Assembly: GCA_964556145.1 (NCBI GenBank) | Contig: CAZKVD010000030.1 | Span: 1 to 18,525 of the forward strand | Origin: F1-20-MAGs119 sp964556145 | GTDB taxonomy: Bacteria; Actinomycetota; Acidimicrobiia; Acidimicrobiales; Ilumatobacteraceae | Direction of reading: 5' to 3' | Length of the DNA stretch: 18,525 nt | Shown here: positions 1 to 6,681 of the stretch, one piece after another | Layout of the letters: each line of letters opens with the position of its first letter | Position numbering within the stretch: position 1 is the stretch's first letter | The notes under the pieces: model-generated | Told to the model about the DNA's origin: nothing | The model's database searches: none | What the model saw: the letters and a program-made list of their open reading frames with translations, nothing else | Made by a program: the position numbers and the translations under genes

Positions 1-54
1 CACCGACATGCCCCACGAGGGGCCCTTACCGCAGACCTGACACTTTGCCGACAT
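1..54 (-). CDS. rpmB: 50S ribosomal protein L28, N-terminal fragment (cut by window edge)
   Basis: The reverse complement of 54..1 starts with ATG and reads MSAKCQVCGKGPSWGMSV, the first 18 residues. This is the classic L28 N-terminus with a CxxC pair (Cys5, Cys8) and the GKGP motif; zinc-binding L28 forms have a second CxxC further on, which is outside the window. L28 is a structural protein of the large ribosomal subunit. The gene is divergent from fakA, a common neighbour of rpmB. There is no Shine-Dalgarno sequence before the ATG. Instead a TAGTCT hexamer lies eight bases upstream, suggesting a leaderless message. The fragment is short, but the motif is distinctive and I consider the call solid. 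Confidence 0.88.
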   Translation of the reverse strand, partial: MSAKCQVCGKGPSWGMSV

Positions 55-62
55 GGCAGAGG

Positions 63-68
63 AGACTA
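63..68 (-). promoter_or_regulatory. candidate -10 element for rpmB
   Basis: Read on the minus strand this is TAGTCT, matching TANNNT, with eight bases to the ATG at 54. A weak -35-like TTGGGG lies about 16 bases further upstream on that strand. There is no Shine-Dalgarno sequence between it and the start, so the transcript would begin almost at the start codon. Prediction only. Confidence 0.35.
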
Positions 69-148
69 ACAGCGAGTCATTGCGACCCCAACCAGGCAGG
101 AATTGGCCGAGTTCGCTGCAAGGCCACGCCCATACCGTGGCGAATCAT

Positions 149-154
149 TACGAT
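149..154 (+). promoter_or_regulatory. candidate -10 element for fakA
   Basis: TACGAT (TANNNT) ends seven bases before the GTG at 162. No purine-rich ribosome-binding site is visible upstream of that GTG, so a leaderless or nearly leaderless fakA mRNA is likely. I see no good -35 hexamer. The stretch 55-161 between rpmB and fakA would hold both divergent promoters. Confidence 0.35.
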
Positions 155-161
155 CTGCCCC

Positions 162-1883
162 GTGCCTGGGCCCGACCGGCTGTCCGCCGATCAACTGAGA
201 GAAGTCGTTGTTGTCTTCCGCGACACCATTCGACGCCACCAGTCGGCCATCAACAGGCTGAACGTCTATCCCGTGCCCGACGGTGACACCGGAACCAACA
301 TGGCGCGAACCCTCGACGCAGTCGTCGCCGAGATCGAGACGCGCTGCGTCGGGGACGGCCCGTCAATGGCGTCGGTCTGCGGGGGAATCAGCCACGGGGC
401 ACTGATGGGGGCGCGAGGCAACAGCGGCGTCATTCTCTCGCAAGTTCTGCGGGGTCTCGCTGCGACCGTCGTTGGGGCGGGTTCCGACACCGTTGGTGCC
501 GTGGTCATTGCCGACGGTCTGTGTGCGGCCTCGAAGTCCGCCTACGAAGCAGTTCTGAAGCCGATCGAAGGAACCATTCTCACCGTTGTGCGTGAGTCGG
601 CCGACGCGGCCGCGTTGTGCGCATCGTCGGGCGCACCTCTCGACGACGTCGTTCGTGCGGCACGCGTTGCCGGTGGCCAGTCATTGGCGCGGACGCCCGA
701 CCTGCTGCCGGTTCTCAAGCAAGCCGGTGTTGTCGACGCCGGAGGAGCCGGCTTCCTCCTTCTTCTCGACGCCTTTCTCCATGTCGTTTCGGGCGAACCG
801 TTGCCCGAGCCCGACGAGTCGGCGGGCCCGGATCTCGAGGCACTCGAGTCGGTTGCGCACCGAAGCGCCGACAACGGTGTCGACGTCAGCGAATTGCGCT
901 ACGAGGTCATGTTTCTTCTCGATCTCGCCGACGACAAGCACCGTGCTTTCATGGAGGCGTGGGGGCGCATCGGTGACTCCATCGTCGTTGTCGGCGGTGA
1001 TGGCCTCTACAACTGCCACATCCACACGAACGACATCGGCGCGGCCATCGAGGCACCGCTCGAGCTGGGTGGGCGTCCGCGTGCGATCCGCGTCACCGAT
1101 CTCTTCGAGGAAGTGGCCGACGAACACGCCAAACGCGAGGCCGAACTCGGTGTCGATGCCGGCGACGTCGTTCATCCCGGTCGGGCTCACCACGGGTCGG
1201 GTCATTCGACGTCTTTGCCCCCGGTCACGTGCGCCGTCGTTGCGGTTGCCAGCGGGGACGGCATCGCAGAACTGTTCGGGCAGCTGGGCGTTCATGGTGT
1301 CGTGTCGGGTGGCCAGTCGTTGAACCCGTCGACCGCAGAATTGCTCGATGCGGTCGAACGGATGAATTCGAACCAAATCGTCCTGTTGCCGAACAACAAG
1401 AACATCATTCCCGTCGCCAATCAAGTGGGCGAGCTCACGAAGAAGGACGTTCGTGTCGTGCCATCGTGTTCGATGCCCGAGGCGCTTGCGTCGCTCGTCG
1501 TGTACGACCCCGAGGCGTCGGCCGAGCACAATGCGCGGGAGATGAGCGCCGCGGCTGCCAGCGTGGCAACCGGCGAAATCACCCAGGCAGTTCGCGATAC
1601 CGACAGCGATGCAGGGCCAATTCGAACCGATGATTGGATAGGCATCGTCCGCGGTGACGGCATCGTGGCCATTGGTGGAACTTGGCGTGCTGCGGCAACG
1701 CAGTTGCTCGACCATCTCATTTCCCCGGAGCGCGAGATTCTGACGGTGATCGAGGGTGTCGACGCAACGGCTGAAATGACAACCGAATTGACCGCGTGGA
1801 TGGCCGACCACCACCCCGAGATCACGGTTGAGGTTCACCCCGGGGGCCAGCCGCTCTACCCATACTTGTTCGGTGTCGAGTAA
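162..1883 (+). CDS. fakA: DAK2 (DhaL)-domain fatty acid kinase FakA / YloV family
   Basis: This encodes 573 residues from GTG at 162, close to the roughly 550 of the family. In Firmicutes FakA is the ATP-dependent kinase that phosphorylates a fatty acid held by a FakB (DegV-type) partner, giving acyl-phosphate for phospholipid synthesis. The N-terminal DhaL-like domain covers about residues 10-200. It shows NVYPVPDGDTGTNM (about 34-47), whose aspartates bind Mg-ATP in DhaL proteins, and GARGNSGVILSQ at about 82-93. The C-terminus GGQPLYPYLFGVE is typical of the family. The frame stays open upstream to 45, but that would overlap rpmB and encode unconserved sequence; the GTG at 162 has a -10-like hexamer seven bases before it. 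The end overlaps recG by 11 bases. No fakB gene is in the window, so the exact substrate here is inferred. Confidence 0.87.
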   Translation: MPGPDRLSADQLREVVVVFRDTIRRHQSAINRLNVYPVPDGDTGTNMARTLDAVVAEIETRCVGDGPSMASVCGGISHGALMGARGNSGVILSQVLRGLAATVVGAGSDTVGAVVIADGLCAASKSAYEAVLKPIEGTILTVVRESADAAALCASSGAPLDDVVRAARVAGGQSLARTPDLLPVLKQAGVVDAGGAGFLLLLDAFLHVVSGEPLPEPDESAGPDLEALESVAHRSADNGVDVSELRYEVMFLLDLADDKHRAFMEAWGRIGDSIVVVGGDGLYNCHIHTNDIGAAIEAPLELGGRPRAIRVTDLFEEVADEHAKREAELGVDAGDVVHPGRAHHGSGHSTSLPPVTCAVVAVASGDGIAELFGQLGVHGVVSGGQSLNPSTAELLDAVERMNSNQIVLLPNNKNIIPVANQVGELTKKDVRVVPSCSMPEALASLVVYDPEASAEHNAREMSAAAASVATGEITQAVRDTDSDAGPIRTDDWIGIVRGDGIVAIGGTWRAAATQLLDHLISPEREILTVIEGVDATAEMTTELTAWMADHHPEITVEVHPGGQPLYPYLFGVE

Positions 1884-3663
1884 GAAGGCGCAGCCCGCCG
1901 AATCGCCCGCTTCGGGCCCGATCACGCTCGCCGAGCTTCGAGACAAGGACTTCGAGTCTTTCAAGGGGATCGGAGAAAAGCGGGAGGCTGACCTTCGCGC
2001 ACTCGAGGTACGAAGTGTCCTCGACCTTCTCATGTACTACCCGCGGCGCTGGGTGGATCGCACGCAGGAATGTCGGGTGCGCGATTTGCTGCCGGGTGTG
2101 AACGCATTGGTCGTCGTCGACGTGCTCTCGGTCGACAAGCGCACGACTCGAAACCGGCGATCGATTGTCACCGTTCGGGTTGGTGACGAGACCGGGAAAT
2201 TCACCCTCACGTTCTTCAATCAGCCGTGGCGCGCCAAACAACTGCAGGCAGGCCTCACGATCTCGGTGTGGGGCAAGGCAGACACCTACCGCGGCGCGCT
2301 GCAGATGACCAACCCGGTCGTTGACCTCATCGGTGACCGCACCGGACGCGTCGTACCGATCTATCCGCAGAGCGGCGACAACGGGGTGAAGACCTGGGAA
2401 ATGGCCAAGTGGGTCGAGATCGCGCTGAACAAGTGTGCGCCGCGGGGCGTGTCGGATCCGGTTCCCGAGTCGGCGCGACGCAAGTACGGCTTGCTTCCCC
2501 GTTTCGATGCCATGCGCACGATTCATCTGCCGACGACGCTCGGCGACGTCGAAGCTGCGCGTCGCCGGCTTGCATTCGACGAACTGCTGCGCTTGCAGAC
2601 GTATCTCGTGCGCGAGAAGAAGCGGATCGAACAGTCGGCCACGGGCATCGAGCATTCGACACGAGGATTGTTCGTGCGTCAGTTCGTCGACAACCTGGCA
2701 TTCCCGTTGACGGCGGCACAGCGTCGAGTCATCGACGAAGTCGCCAACGACATGGCGGGACCCGTGCCGATGAACAGGTTGCTCCAGGGTGACGTGGGTA
2801 GCGGAAAGACCGTCGTCGCAGTTGCAACGCTCTTGATCGCGGTGGAAAGCGGACATCAGGGCGTTCTCATGGCTCCGACCGAGGTCCTCGCAGAGCAGCA
2901 TTTTGCGGGTGTGACGCGGCTGCTCGACGGCCTCGTGGTGTCGGACCCCGACAACCTCTTCGGCGATCGTCCGATCCGCGTCGAACTTCTGGCGAATCGT
3001 GTGACCGGGGAAAACAGACGACGGGTGCTCGCCGGGTTGGCGGACGGTTCGATCGACATCGCAATCGGTACGCATGCGCTCATCCAGAAGGGTGTCGAAT
3101 TCAAGTCGCTCGGCGCGGTGGTCGTCGACGAGCAACACCGCTTCGGTGTCGAACAGCGTGCGCAGTTGCGCGAGATGTCCGAGATCAGGCCTGATGCACT
3201 CGTCATGACTGCGACGCCGATTCCGCGAACAGCCGCACTCACGTTGTTCGGCGACCTCGACGTCAGCGTGCTCGATGAGTTGCCGCCCGGCCGAACCCCG
3301 ATCGTCACGCATTCGGTCTCGGGGGATTCCGAGACCGATGAGATGTGGGCCGCTGTTCGCGATGCAATCTCGCGTGGCGACCAGGTCTACGTGGTGTGTC
3401 CGCTCATCGAGGAAAGCGAAAAGCTCGAAGTCGCATCGGCCGAATCGACCTTCACCGAACTCGGTGCCGGCGCCCTGGCCGGACTGCGGCTCGGTTTGAT
3501 GCACGGTCGCATGAAGCCGGCCGAGAAAGACGCGGTGATGGAGTCGTTCCGCCGGTGCGAGATCGACGTTCTCGTGGCCACCACGGTGATCGAAGTCGGC
3601 GTCGACGTACCGAATGCAACGCAGATGGTCATTCTCGATGCGGATCGTTTCGGTATCGCGCAG
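1873..3663 (+). CDS. recG: ATP-dependent DNA helicase RecG, N-terminal 597 residues (interrupted by assembly gap)
   Basis: RecG remodels stalled replication forks and branched DNA. This part carries the helix-hairpin-like GIGEKREADL near residue 33 and the wedge/OB domain (about 60-170). It also has Walker A GDVGSGKT (about 305), the RecG-specific DEQHRFG box (about 420) and the start of helicase domain 2 with TTVIEVGVDVPNA. It breaks off after ADRFGIAQ, exactly where motif VI (QLHQLRGRVGRG) should follow; that continues after the gap at 3831. The open frame runs on to a stop at 3801, but residues after 3663 are foreign. The GTG at 1873 is chosen as start because it overlaps fakA by only 11 bases; the TTG at 1828 would add 15 residues that look like out-of-frame fakA. 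Joined to the downstream part, the protein is 725 residues, normal for RecG. Confidence 0.93.
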
Positions 3664-3820
3664 TCCCAGTACCAGGAGGCCCATGTAATCCTATGCCAAG
3701 TGAATAAGGAATTCCTTTTTCATAATACCAATCTTTATTATTTAAAAAGAAGTCTATTTTATAAATTAATTCTTTTTTACCATCAAAAAATATATTATTA
3801 AATGTCCTGGAACTTTCAAA
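3664..3820 (-). pseudogene. foreign AT-rich contig tail: fragment of a BCS1-like AAA+ ATPase (probable assembly chimera)
   Basis: These 157 bases are about 27% GC by hand count, against well over 60% around them. Read on the minus strand from 3820 they are fully open for 52 residues, including FFLNNKDWYYEKGIPYSLGI and then GLHGPPGTG. That is the region before and into the Walker A loop of a BCS1-type AAA+ ATPase. The next base is an A, as expected for the Walker A lysine codon, where the homology ends. From memory, the GIPY-LGI-LHGPPGTGKT wording is typical of ATPases in giant DNA viruses such as mimivirus relatives; I could not search. The segment abuts ten Ns and breaks recG, so it is best explained as the misassembled end of a contig. 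A real insertion cannot be excluded from sequence alone. Confidence 0.72.
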
Positions 3821-3830
3821 NNNNNNNNNN
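3821..3830. other. assembly gap (10 N)
   Basis: Ten undetermined bases mark a scaffold join. The right-hand contig begins with GCGCAG (3831-3836), the same six bases that end the genuine recG sequence on the left (3658-3663). The two contigs therefore overlap by at least six bases once the foreign tail is removed. Confidence 0.97.
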
Positions 3831-4223
3831 GCGCAGTTGCACCAGTTGCGCGGCCGTGTCGGACGTGGTGCCAAGGCGTCGACATGCTGGCTCGTCACCC
3901 GATTGTCGGACGACGAGCTGATCGCCGAGATGAAGCCACGCATCGAGGCGCTCGTTGCGACGACCGACGGCTTCGAACTCGCGGAAGTCGACCTTCATCT
4001 GCGCGGCGAGGGAACGTTCATGGACAAACAACAAAGTGGCGGCAACAAAGACCTCAAGTTGGCTTCCCTGAAACGCGATCGGGATCTCATCGAGGCTGCC
4101 CGTGAGGTCGCCATTGAACTTGTCGGCAACGACACGAGCCTCGATCGCCACGCTGAACTTCGTGACGAAGTCAAGATCTTCATCGAGGACCGCGGCGGAG
4201 AGGACTACGTCGGGCGCAACTAA
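3831..4223 (+). CDS. recG: ATP-dependent DNA helicase RecG, C-terminal 130 residues (after gap)
   Basis: The frame is open from the gap and begins AQLHQLRGRVGRG, which is helicase motif VI of RecG, followed by the C-terminal helical part with FELAEVDLHLRGEGTFMDKQ, resembling the RecG LRGPGE/Q box. It lacks its own start; the TTG at 3837 is an internal leucine codon, not an initiation site. It is in a different frame from the upstream part (the extra 173 bases are not a multiple of three), but deleting 3664-3836 fuses the two into one frame. The TAA stop at 4221-4223 overlaps the stop of the convergent zinc-ribbon gene. Confidence 0.92.
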   Translation, partial: AQLHQLRGRVGRGAKASTCWLVTRLSDDELIAEMKPRIEALVATTDGFELAEVDLHLRGEGTFMDKQQSGGNKDLKLASLKRDRDLIEAAREVAIELVGNDTSLDRHAELRDEVKIFIEDRGGEDYVGRN

Positions 4224-4402
4224 TCGGTGGGGTCGTCGACGTCTTCGCTCTCGAGGATGATGTCCCACCTGTCGCGGCAATCGCGACAGCGGTAAGTGAC
4301 GATGTCGCCAACCATCCAGATTCCGTCTTCCCGCGGGGGAGTCAGCAGATGCGCGGGCCCGCCGCAGTCAATGCAGATGCTTTCGGGCAGGGGGGCGCGC
4401 AT
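4220..4402 (-). CDS. small CxxC zinc-ribbon protein of unknown function (60 aa)
   Basis: The ATG at 4402..4400 and TAG at 4222..4220 enclose 60 residues. The protein has two CxxC knuckles, CIDCGG (Cys10, Cys13) and YRCRDCRDRW (Cys39, Cys42). These are separated by a loop containing HLLTPP and a glycine/tryptophan-rich segment, and an acidic tail ends in EDVDDPTD. This is a plausible single zinc ribbon and I cannot assign a function. Apart from rpmB it is the only minus-strand gene I support. Its 3' end overlaps the recG stop by three bases and its start lies 31 bases from the rsmD start. The frame stays open upstream to 4693, but that part is antisense to rsmD and unlike a protein. An AATAAT hexamer lies seven bases before the ATG and there is no Shine-Dalgarno sequence, again suggesting a leaderless message. 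Confidence 0.72.
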   Translation of the reverse strand: MRAPLPESICIDCGGPAHLLTPPREDGIWMVGDIVTYRCRDCRDRWDIILESEDVDDPTD

Positions 4403-4408
4403 GACTCT

Positions 4409-4415
4409 GATTATT
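4409..4415. promoter_or_regulatory. shared bidirectional -10 region between zinc-ribbon gene and rsmD
   Basis: The 31-base divergent spacer 4403-4433 contains GATTATT. On the minus strand it gives AATAAT seven bases from the zinc-ribbon ATG. On the plus strand GATTAT lies 19 bases before the rsmD ATG. It is the only AT-rich spot in the spacer, so any promoters for the two genes must overlap here. No -35 boxes are convincing. Confidence 0.35.
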
Positions 4416-4433
4416 GCCTGCCAGACTGCGGGT

Positions 4434-5003
4434 ATGCGTGTGGTCGCGGGTGAATTGCGCGGTCGTCGGATCGATGCGCCGGAAGGTGTCTCGACGCGTC
4501 CGACAACCGACAAGGTTCGCGAGGCAGTCTTCAATGCGCTCGGCAGCCTCGGCACGATTGTCGGTGCGCAGGTGGTCGATCTTTTTGCCGGCTCCGGCGC
4601 CCTCGGTATCGAAGCATTGTCGCGAGGTGCCGCACGGTGCACGTTCGTCGAAAACGATCGTCGCGCGCTGGCGGTTCTGAAAGGAAACGTCACCGCCCTT
4701 GGTATCGCCGAACAATCGAACGTTGTCGTCGTGGATCTCGCTCGGGAAGCAATTGGTGTCGAGTCGTTGCGGCTCCGCGAGCTTCTCGCGGGCGCGACAC
4801 TGGTATTGGCCGATCCGCCCTACGGATTTCCAAGCTGGGACGGAATCTTCGCGGCTGCCCGTTCCGCCGATCCCGGGGTGATTCTGGTTGTCGAAACCGA
4901 GTCGAGGTCGGCGGTTCATGAGAACGTCCCGCCGGGCTGGAAATCCGTCAGGCAGCGTGACTACGGGCGCACCACGGTTGGTTTCTACGTTCGCGAAGGC
5001 TGA
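4434..5003 (+). CDS. rsmD: 16S rRNA (guanine(966)-N(2))-methyltransferase RsmD
   Basis: This encodes 189 residues, the usual length. RsmD methylates G966 of 16S rRNA in the assembling small subunit using S-adenosylmethionine. The N-terminus MRVVAGELRGRRI is the standard opening. The TRPTTDKVREAVFN segment follows, then the SAM-binding VVDLFAGSGALGIEALSRG (about 48-66) and the catalytic DPPYG motif (about 127-131). The frame extends upstream to 4296, and a second ATG exists at 4401, but only the ATG at 4434 starts at the conserved N-terminus; it has no clear ribosome-binding site. rsmD next to coaD is a very common bacterial arrangement and supports both calls. Confidence 0.94.
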   Translation: MRVVAGELRGRRIDAPEGVSTRPTTDKVREAVFNALGSLGTIVGAQVVDLFAGSGALGIEALSRGAARCTFVENDRRALAVLKGNVTALGIAEQSNVVVVDLAREAIGVESLRLRELLAGATLVLADPPYGFPSWDGIFAAARSADPGVILVVETESRSAVHENVPPGWKSVRQRDYGRTTVGFYVREG

Positions 5004-5030
5004 ATGACGGCGGGTTCGCAACGCTCGGTT

Positions 5031-5043
5031 GTACCGTTGGTAC
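5031..5043. promoter_or_regulatory. palindrome over the candidate -10 of coaD
   Basis: GTACC-GTT-GGTAC forms a perfect five-base inverted repeat. The candidate -10 TACCGT (5032-5037, within TTGTACCGT) lies in it, nine bases before the ATG at 5047. No Shine-Dalgarno sequence is present. It could be a leaderless promoter with an operator-like palindrome; it is too short to be certain. Confidence 0.3.
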
Positions 5044-5046
5044 CGC

Positions 5047-5532
5047 ATGGCAACGGTTCTCTATCCGGGCAGTTTCGATCCGATCCACCTCGGTCACGTC
5101 GACGTGATCGAACAGGCTTCGCGTCTCTTCGGGCACGTCGTCATCGCAATTCTCCACAACCCTGAAAAGCACGGCGGGGTCTTCACCGTCGATCAGCGTG
5201 TGCAGTTGATCAACGGCGCGCTTGCCGACGGACCGTGCGCAGGCAAGTACTCGGTCAAGGCGTTCCCCGGACTTGCGGTCGACGCGGCGAAGGCCGCCGG
5301 TGTCGACTTCATCGTGAAGGGGCTGCGCAATTCGGGTGACTTCGAAATCGAACAACAGATGGCCCACACCAACCTTGCGGTTGCGGGTGTACCCACCGTC
5401 TACCTGCCGTGCAGCCCCGAACGTTCGTCGGTGAGCAGCCGTTTCGTGCGGGAGATTGCGCAGTATGGTGGCGACCCTTCGTCGATGGTGCCGCCCAACG
5501 TGACCTCGGCGCTGAAGGAGATCTTCTCATGA
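5047..5532 (+). CDS. coaD: pantetheine-phosphate adenylyltransferase (PPAT)
   Basis: This encodes 161 residues, the normal size. The enzyme catalyses the reversible transfer of AMP from ATP to 4'-phosphopantetheine, giving dephospho-CoA, the penultimate step of CoA synthesis. The nucleotidyltransferase signature YPGSFDPIHLGH is at residues 6-17, where the last histidine is part of the HxGH active site. GLRN (substrate pocket) lies near residue 90, and SSVSSRFVRE near 125 matches the ISSTxVR nucleotide motif. ATG at 5047 is chosen over an in-frame codon at 5029 because the conserved N-terminus MATVLYPGSF begins here. The TGA overlaps the next ATG (ATGA at 5529-5532), so the downstream gene is translationally coupled. 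Confidence 0.96.
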   Translation: MATVLYPGSFDPIHLGHVDVIEQASRLFGHVVIAILHNPEKHGGVFTVDQRVQLINGALADGPCAGKYSVKAFPGLAVDAAKAAGVDFIVKGLRNSGDFEIEQQMAHTNLAVAGVPTVYLPCSPERSSVSSRFVREIAQYGGDPSSMVPPNVTSALKEIFS

Positions 5533-6110
5533 GCTACGACGACTTCGACGAAGAGTTCGACGACTTTGCGCCACGGCCGGTCGATCCGCAGATGGGAGAC
5601 GCCGAAGCTTTGATGCGGCGTGCAGTTGACATCGTTGCGTCGGCTCCGAACATGCCACTGTCGAGCACACCCCGAATCGATCGCGACGAAATCATCGAGA
5701 TCCTCGAGGACGCACTCGCTCGCTTGCCCGAGGAATTGCGCCAGGCGCGTTGGATGCTGCGTGAAAAGCAGGAGTTCGTCAACAAGGCAAAGCGCGAGGC
5801 CGAAGAAATCATCGAAGCAGCGCGCGTGCAGGCGGAACGAATGGTTCAGCGCACCGAGGTCGTGCGGGCCGCCGAGTCCCGGGCACGCACCGTGGTTGAA
5901 AATGCCGAGGGGGATGCACGACGCCTGCGGTTGGAGACCGAGGACTTCCTCGACCAGCGGCTCGGCAGTTTCGAAATCCTCCTTGATCGCCTCATGAAGA
6001 CCGTCGCCACCGGACGCCAGCGTCTGGCCATCGGTAACCGGGAAGAAGAGCCCCAACCCATCGACCCATCGGGGGAGATCCAGGGATTCTTCGACCAAGA
6101 CCGCTTCTGA
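5529..6110 (+). CDS. SepIVA/DivIVA-like coiled-coil septation protein
   Basis: This encodes 193 residues. An acidic N-terminus rich in D, E and F (MSYDDFDEEFDDF) is followed by a helical region. A long charged coiled coil at about residues 60-150 has repeated KREAEEIIEAARVQAERM-type heptads, and the tail is short and polar. The position between coaD and DUF177-rpmF is where Mycobacterium tuberculosis has Rv2927c (SepIVA, an essential septation factor) and Streptomyces a DivIVA-like gene, so I assign it to that group by synteny plus coiled-coil character. A role in division-site or cell-wall organisation is inferred. The start is firm: GAAGGAG sits eight bases before an ATG that overlaps the coaD stop. 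I see no membrane segment or catalytic motif. Confidence 0.78.
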   Translation: MSYDDFDEEFDDFAPRPVDPQMGDAEALMRRAVDIVASAPNMPLSSTPRIDRDEIIEILEDALARLPEELRQARWMLREKQEFVNKAKREAEEIIEAARVQAERMVQRTEVVRAAESRARTVVENAEGDARRLRLETEDFLDQRLGSFEILLDRLMKTVATGRQRLAIGNREEEPQPIDPSGEIQGFFDQDRF

Positions 6111-6125
6111 GCGCGAGGATTCGGC

Positions 6126-6656
6126 TTGAGCTCGCCCCTGTCAGGTCTGGTCGTCAACGTCGCCGAGGTATTGCGGCGTGCCGGCAACGTCAAAGACATC
6201 GATGTCGAGATCGACTCGTCTCTCCTCGGCCTGAACGATGAACGGGTCATCCCCCAGGACGTGCCGATCACGTTCCACCTCGAGTCCACGAACACGGGAA
6301 TCGTGGTGCGTGGCACCGTGTCGGCCCAGTATCACGACCGTTGTCGGCGCTGCCTGAAAGACGTTCACGAACGTGCGACAGTCCAGATTGCCGAGCTGTA
6401 CCAGCGCGAGCTGACCGATCCCGATGCCTATTTGCTCGAGGGCGAGCAGTTGAGCCTTGCCCCGCTCGTTCGCGAGCACCTGCTGCTGGCCCTGCCCGAC
6501 GGTCCACTCTGCCGCCCGGATTGCCCTGGCCTTTGTCCGGTCTGCGGGGCCGACAAGTCCATTCCCGCCGAGGCCGACTGCGGCTGTTCGACCAGGGCAA
6601 CCGATCCCCGATGGGCCGCCCTCGACGCCTTTCGGGACCGTCTCGACGACCAGTAG
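6126..6656 (+). CDS. DUF177 / YceD-family protein, probable 23S rRNA accumulation factor
   Basis: This encodes 176 residues from a TTG start preceded by GCGAGGAT at a good distance. YceD/DUF177 proteins are nearly always encoded just upstream of rpmF, as here, and have been linked to 23S rRNA accumulation; the molecular activity is not established. The central core has CRRC at about residues 69-72 and the conserved LSLAPLVREHLLLALP (about 108-123). The C-terminus has a cysteine-rich CRPDCPGLCPVCG plus CGC cluster that is probably a zinc site. It ends with WAALDAFRDRL, a typical family tail. The gene starts 15 bases after the SepIVA-like gene, so it is probably in the same operon. Confidence 0.88.
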   Translation: MSSPLSGLVVNVAEVLRRAGNVKDIDVEIDSSLLGLNDERVIPQDVPITFHLESTNTGIVVRGTVSAQYHDRCRRCLKDVHERATVQIAELYQRELTDPDAYLLEGEQLSLAPLVREHLLLALPDGPLCRPDCPGLCPVCGADKSIPAEADCGCSTRATDPRWAALDAFRDRLDDQ

Positions 6657-6668
6657 GGGAAATTCCCC
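6656..6668. promoter_or_regulatory. palindrome between DUF177 stop and rpmF
   Basis: GGGGAAATTCCCC is a perfect inverted repeat (GGGGAA / TTCCCC around one A). It begins at the last base of the DUF177 stop codon and lies seven bases before a GATAAT -10-like hexamer (6676-6681). It has no following T run, so it is more operator-like than a terminator. Function unknown. Confidence 0.3.
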
Positions 6669-6675
6669 GTCCGCC

Positions 6676-6681
6676 GATAAT
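6676..6681 (+). promoter_or_regulatory. candidate -10 element for rpmF
   Basis: GATAAT differs from TATAAT by one base and is rare in this GC-rich sequence. It would start transcription near 6688, giving a leader of about 30 bases that contains the rpmF Shine-Dalgarno sequence GGAGA (6709-6713). The -35 region (about 6653-6658) is poor. Confidence 0.4.

Noticed and set aside
681..2033. 450-residue antisense open frame opposite fakA
   Set aside because: No domain resemblance and exact overlap with the conserved FakA frame.
1822..3684. 620-residue antisense open frame opposite recG
   Set aside because: It is fully antisense to RecG, rich in His and Arg with no recognisable domain; a shadow of recG codon use.
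3664..3830. insertion sequence or integrated provirus in recG
   Set aside because: No terminal inverted repeats, no transposase, and the segment abuts Ns; a misassembled contig end explains it better, though read data are needed to settle it.
3837..4223. separate 128-residue gene starting at TTG 3837
   Set aside because: Its sequence is motif VI and the C-terminus of RecG; the TTG is an internal codon after the assembly gap.
4296..4433. N-terminally extended RsmD
   Set aside because: The extra residues are antisense to the zinc-ribbon gene and do not belong to the family; conserved RsmD sequence begins at the ATG at 4434.
6656..6668. intrinsic terminator after DUF177
   Set aside because: The stem is only four to six base pairs with almost no loop and no T run follows.
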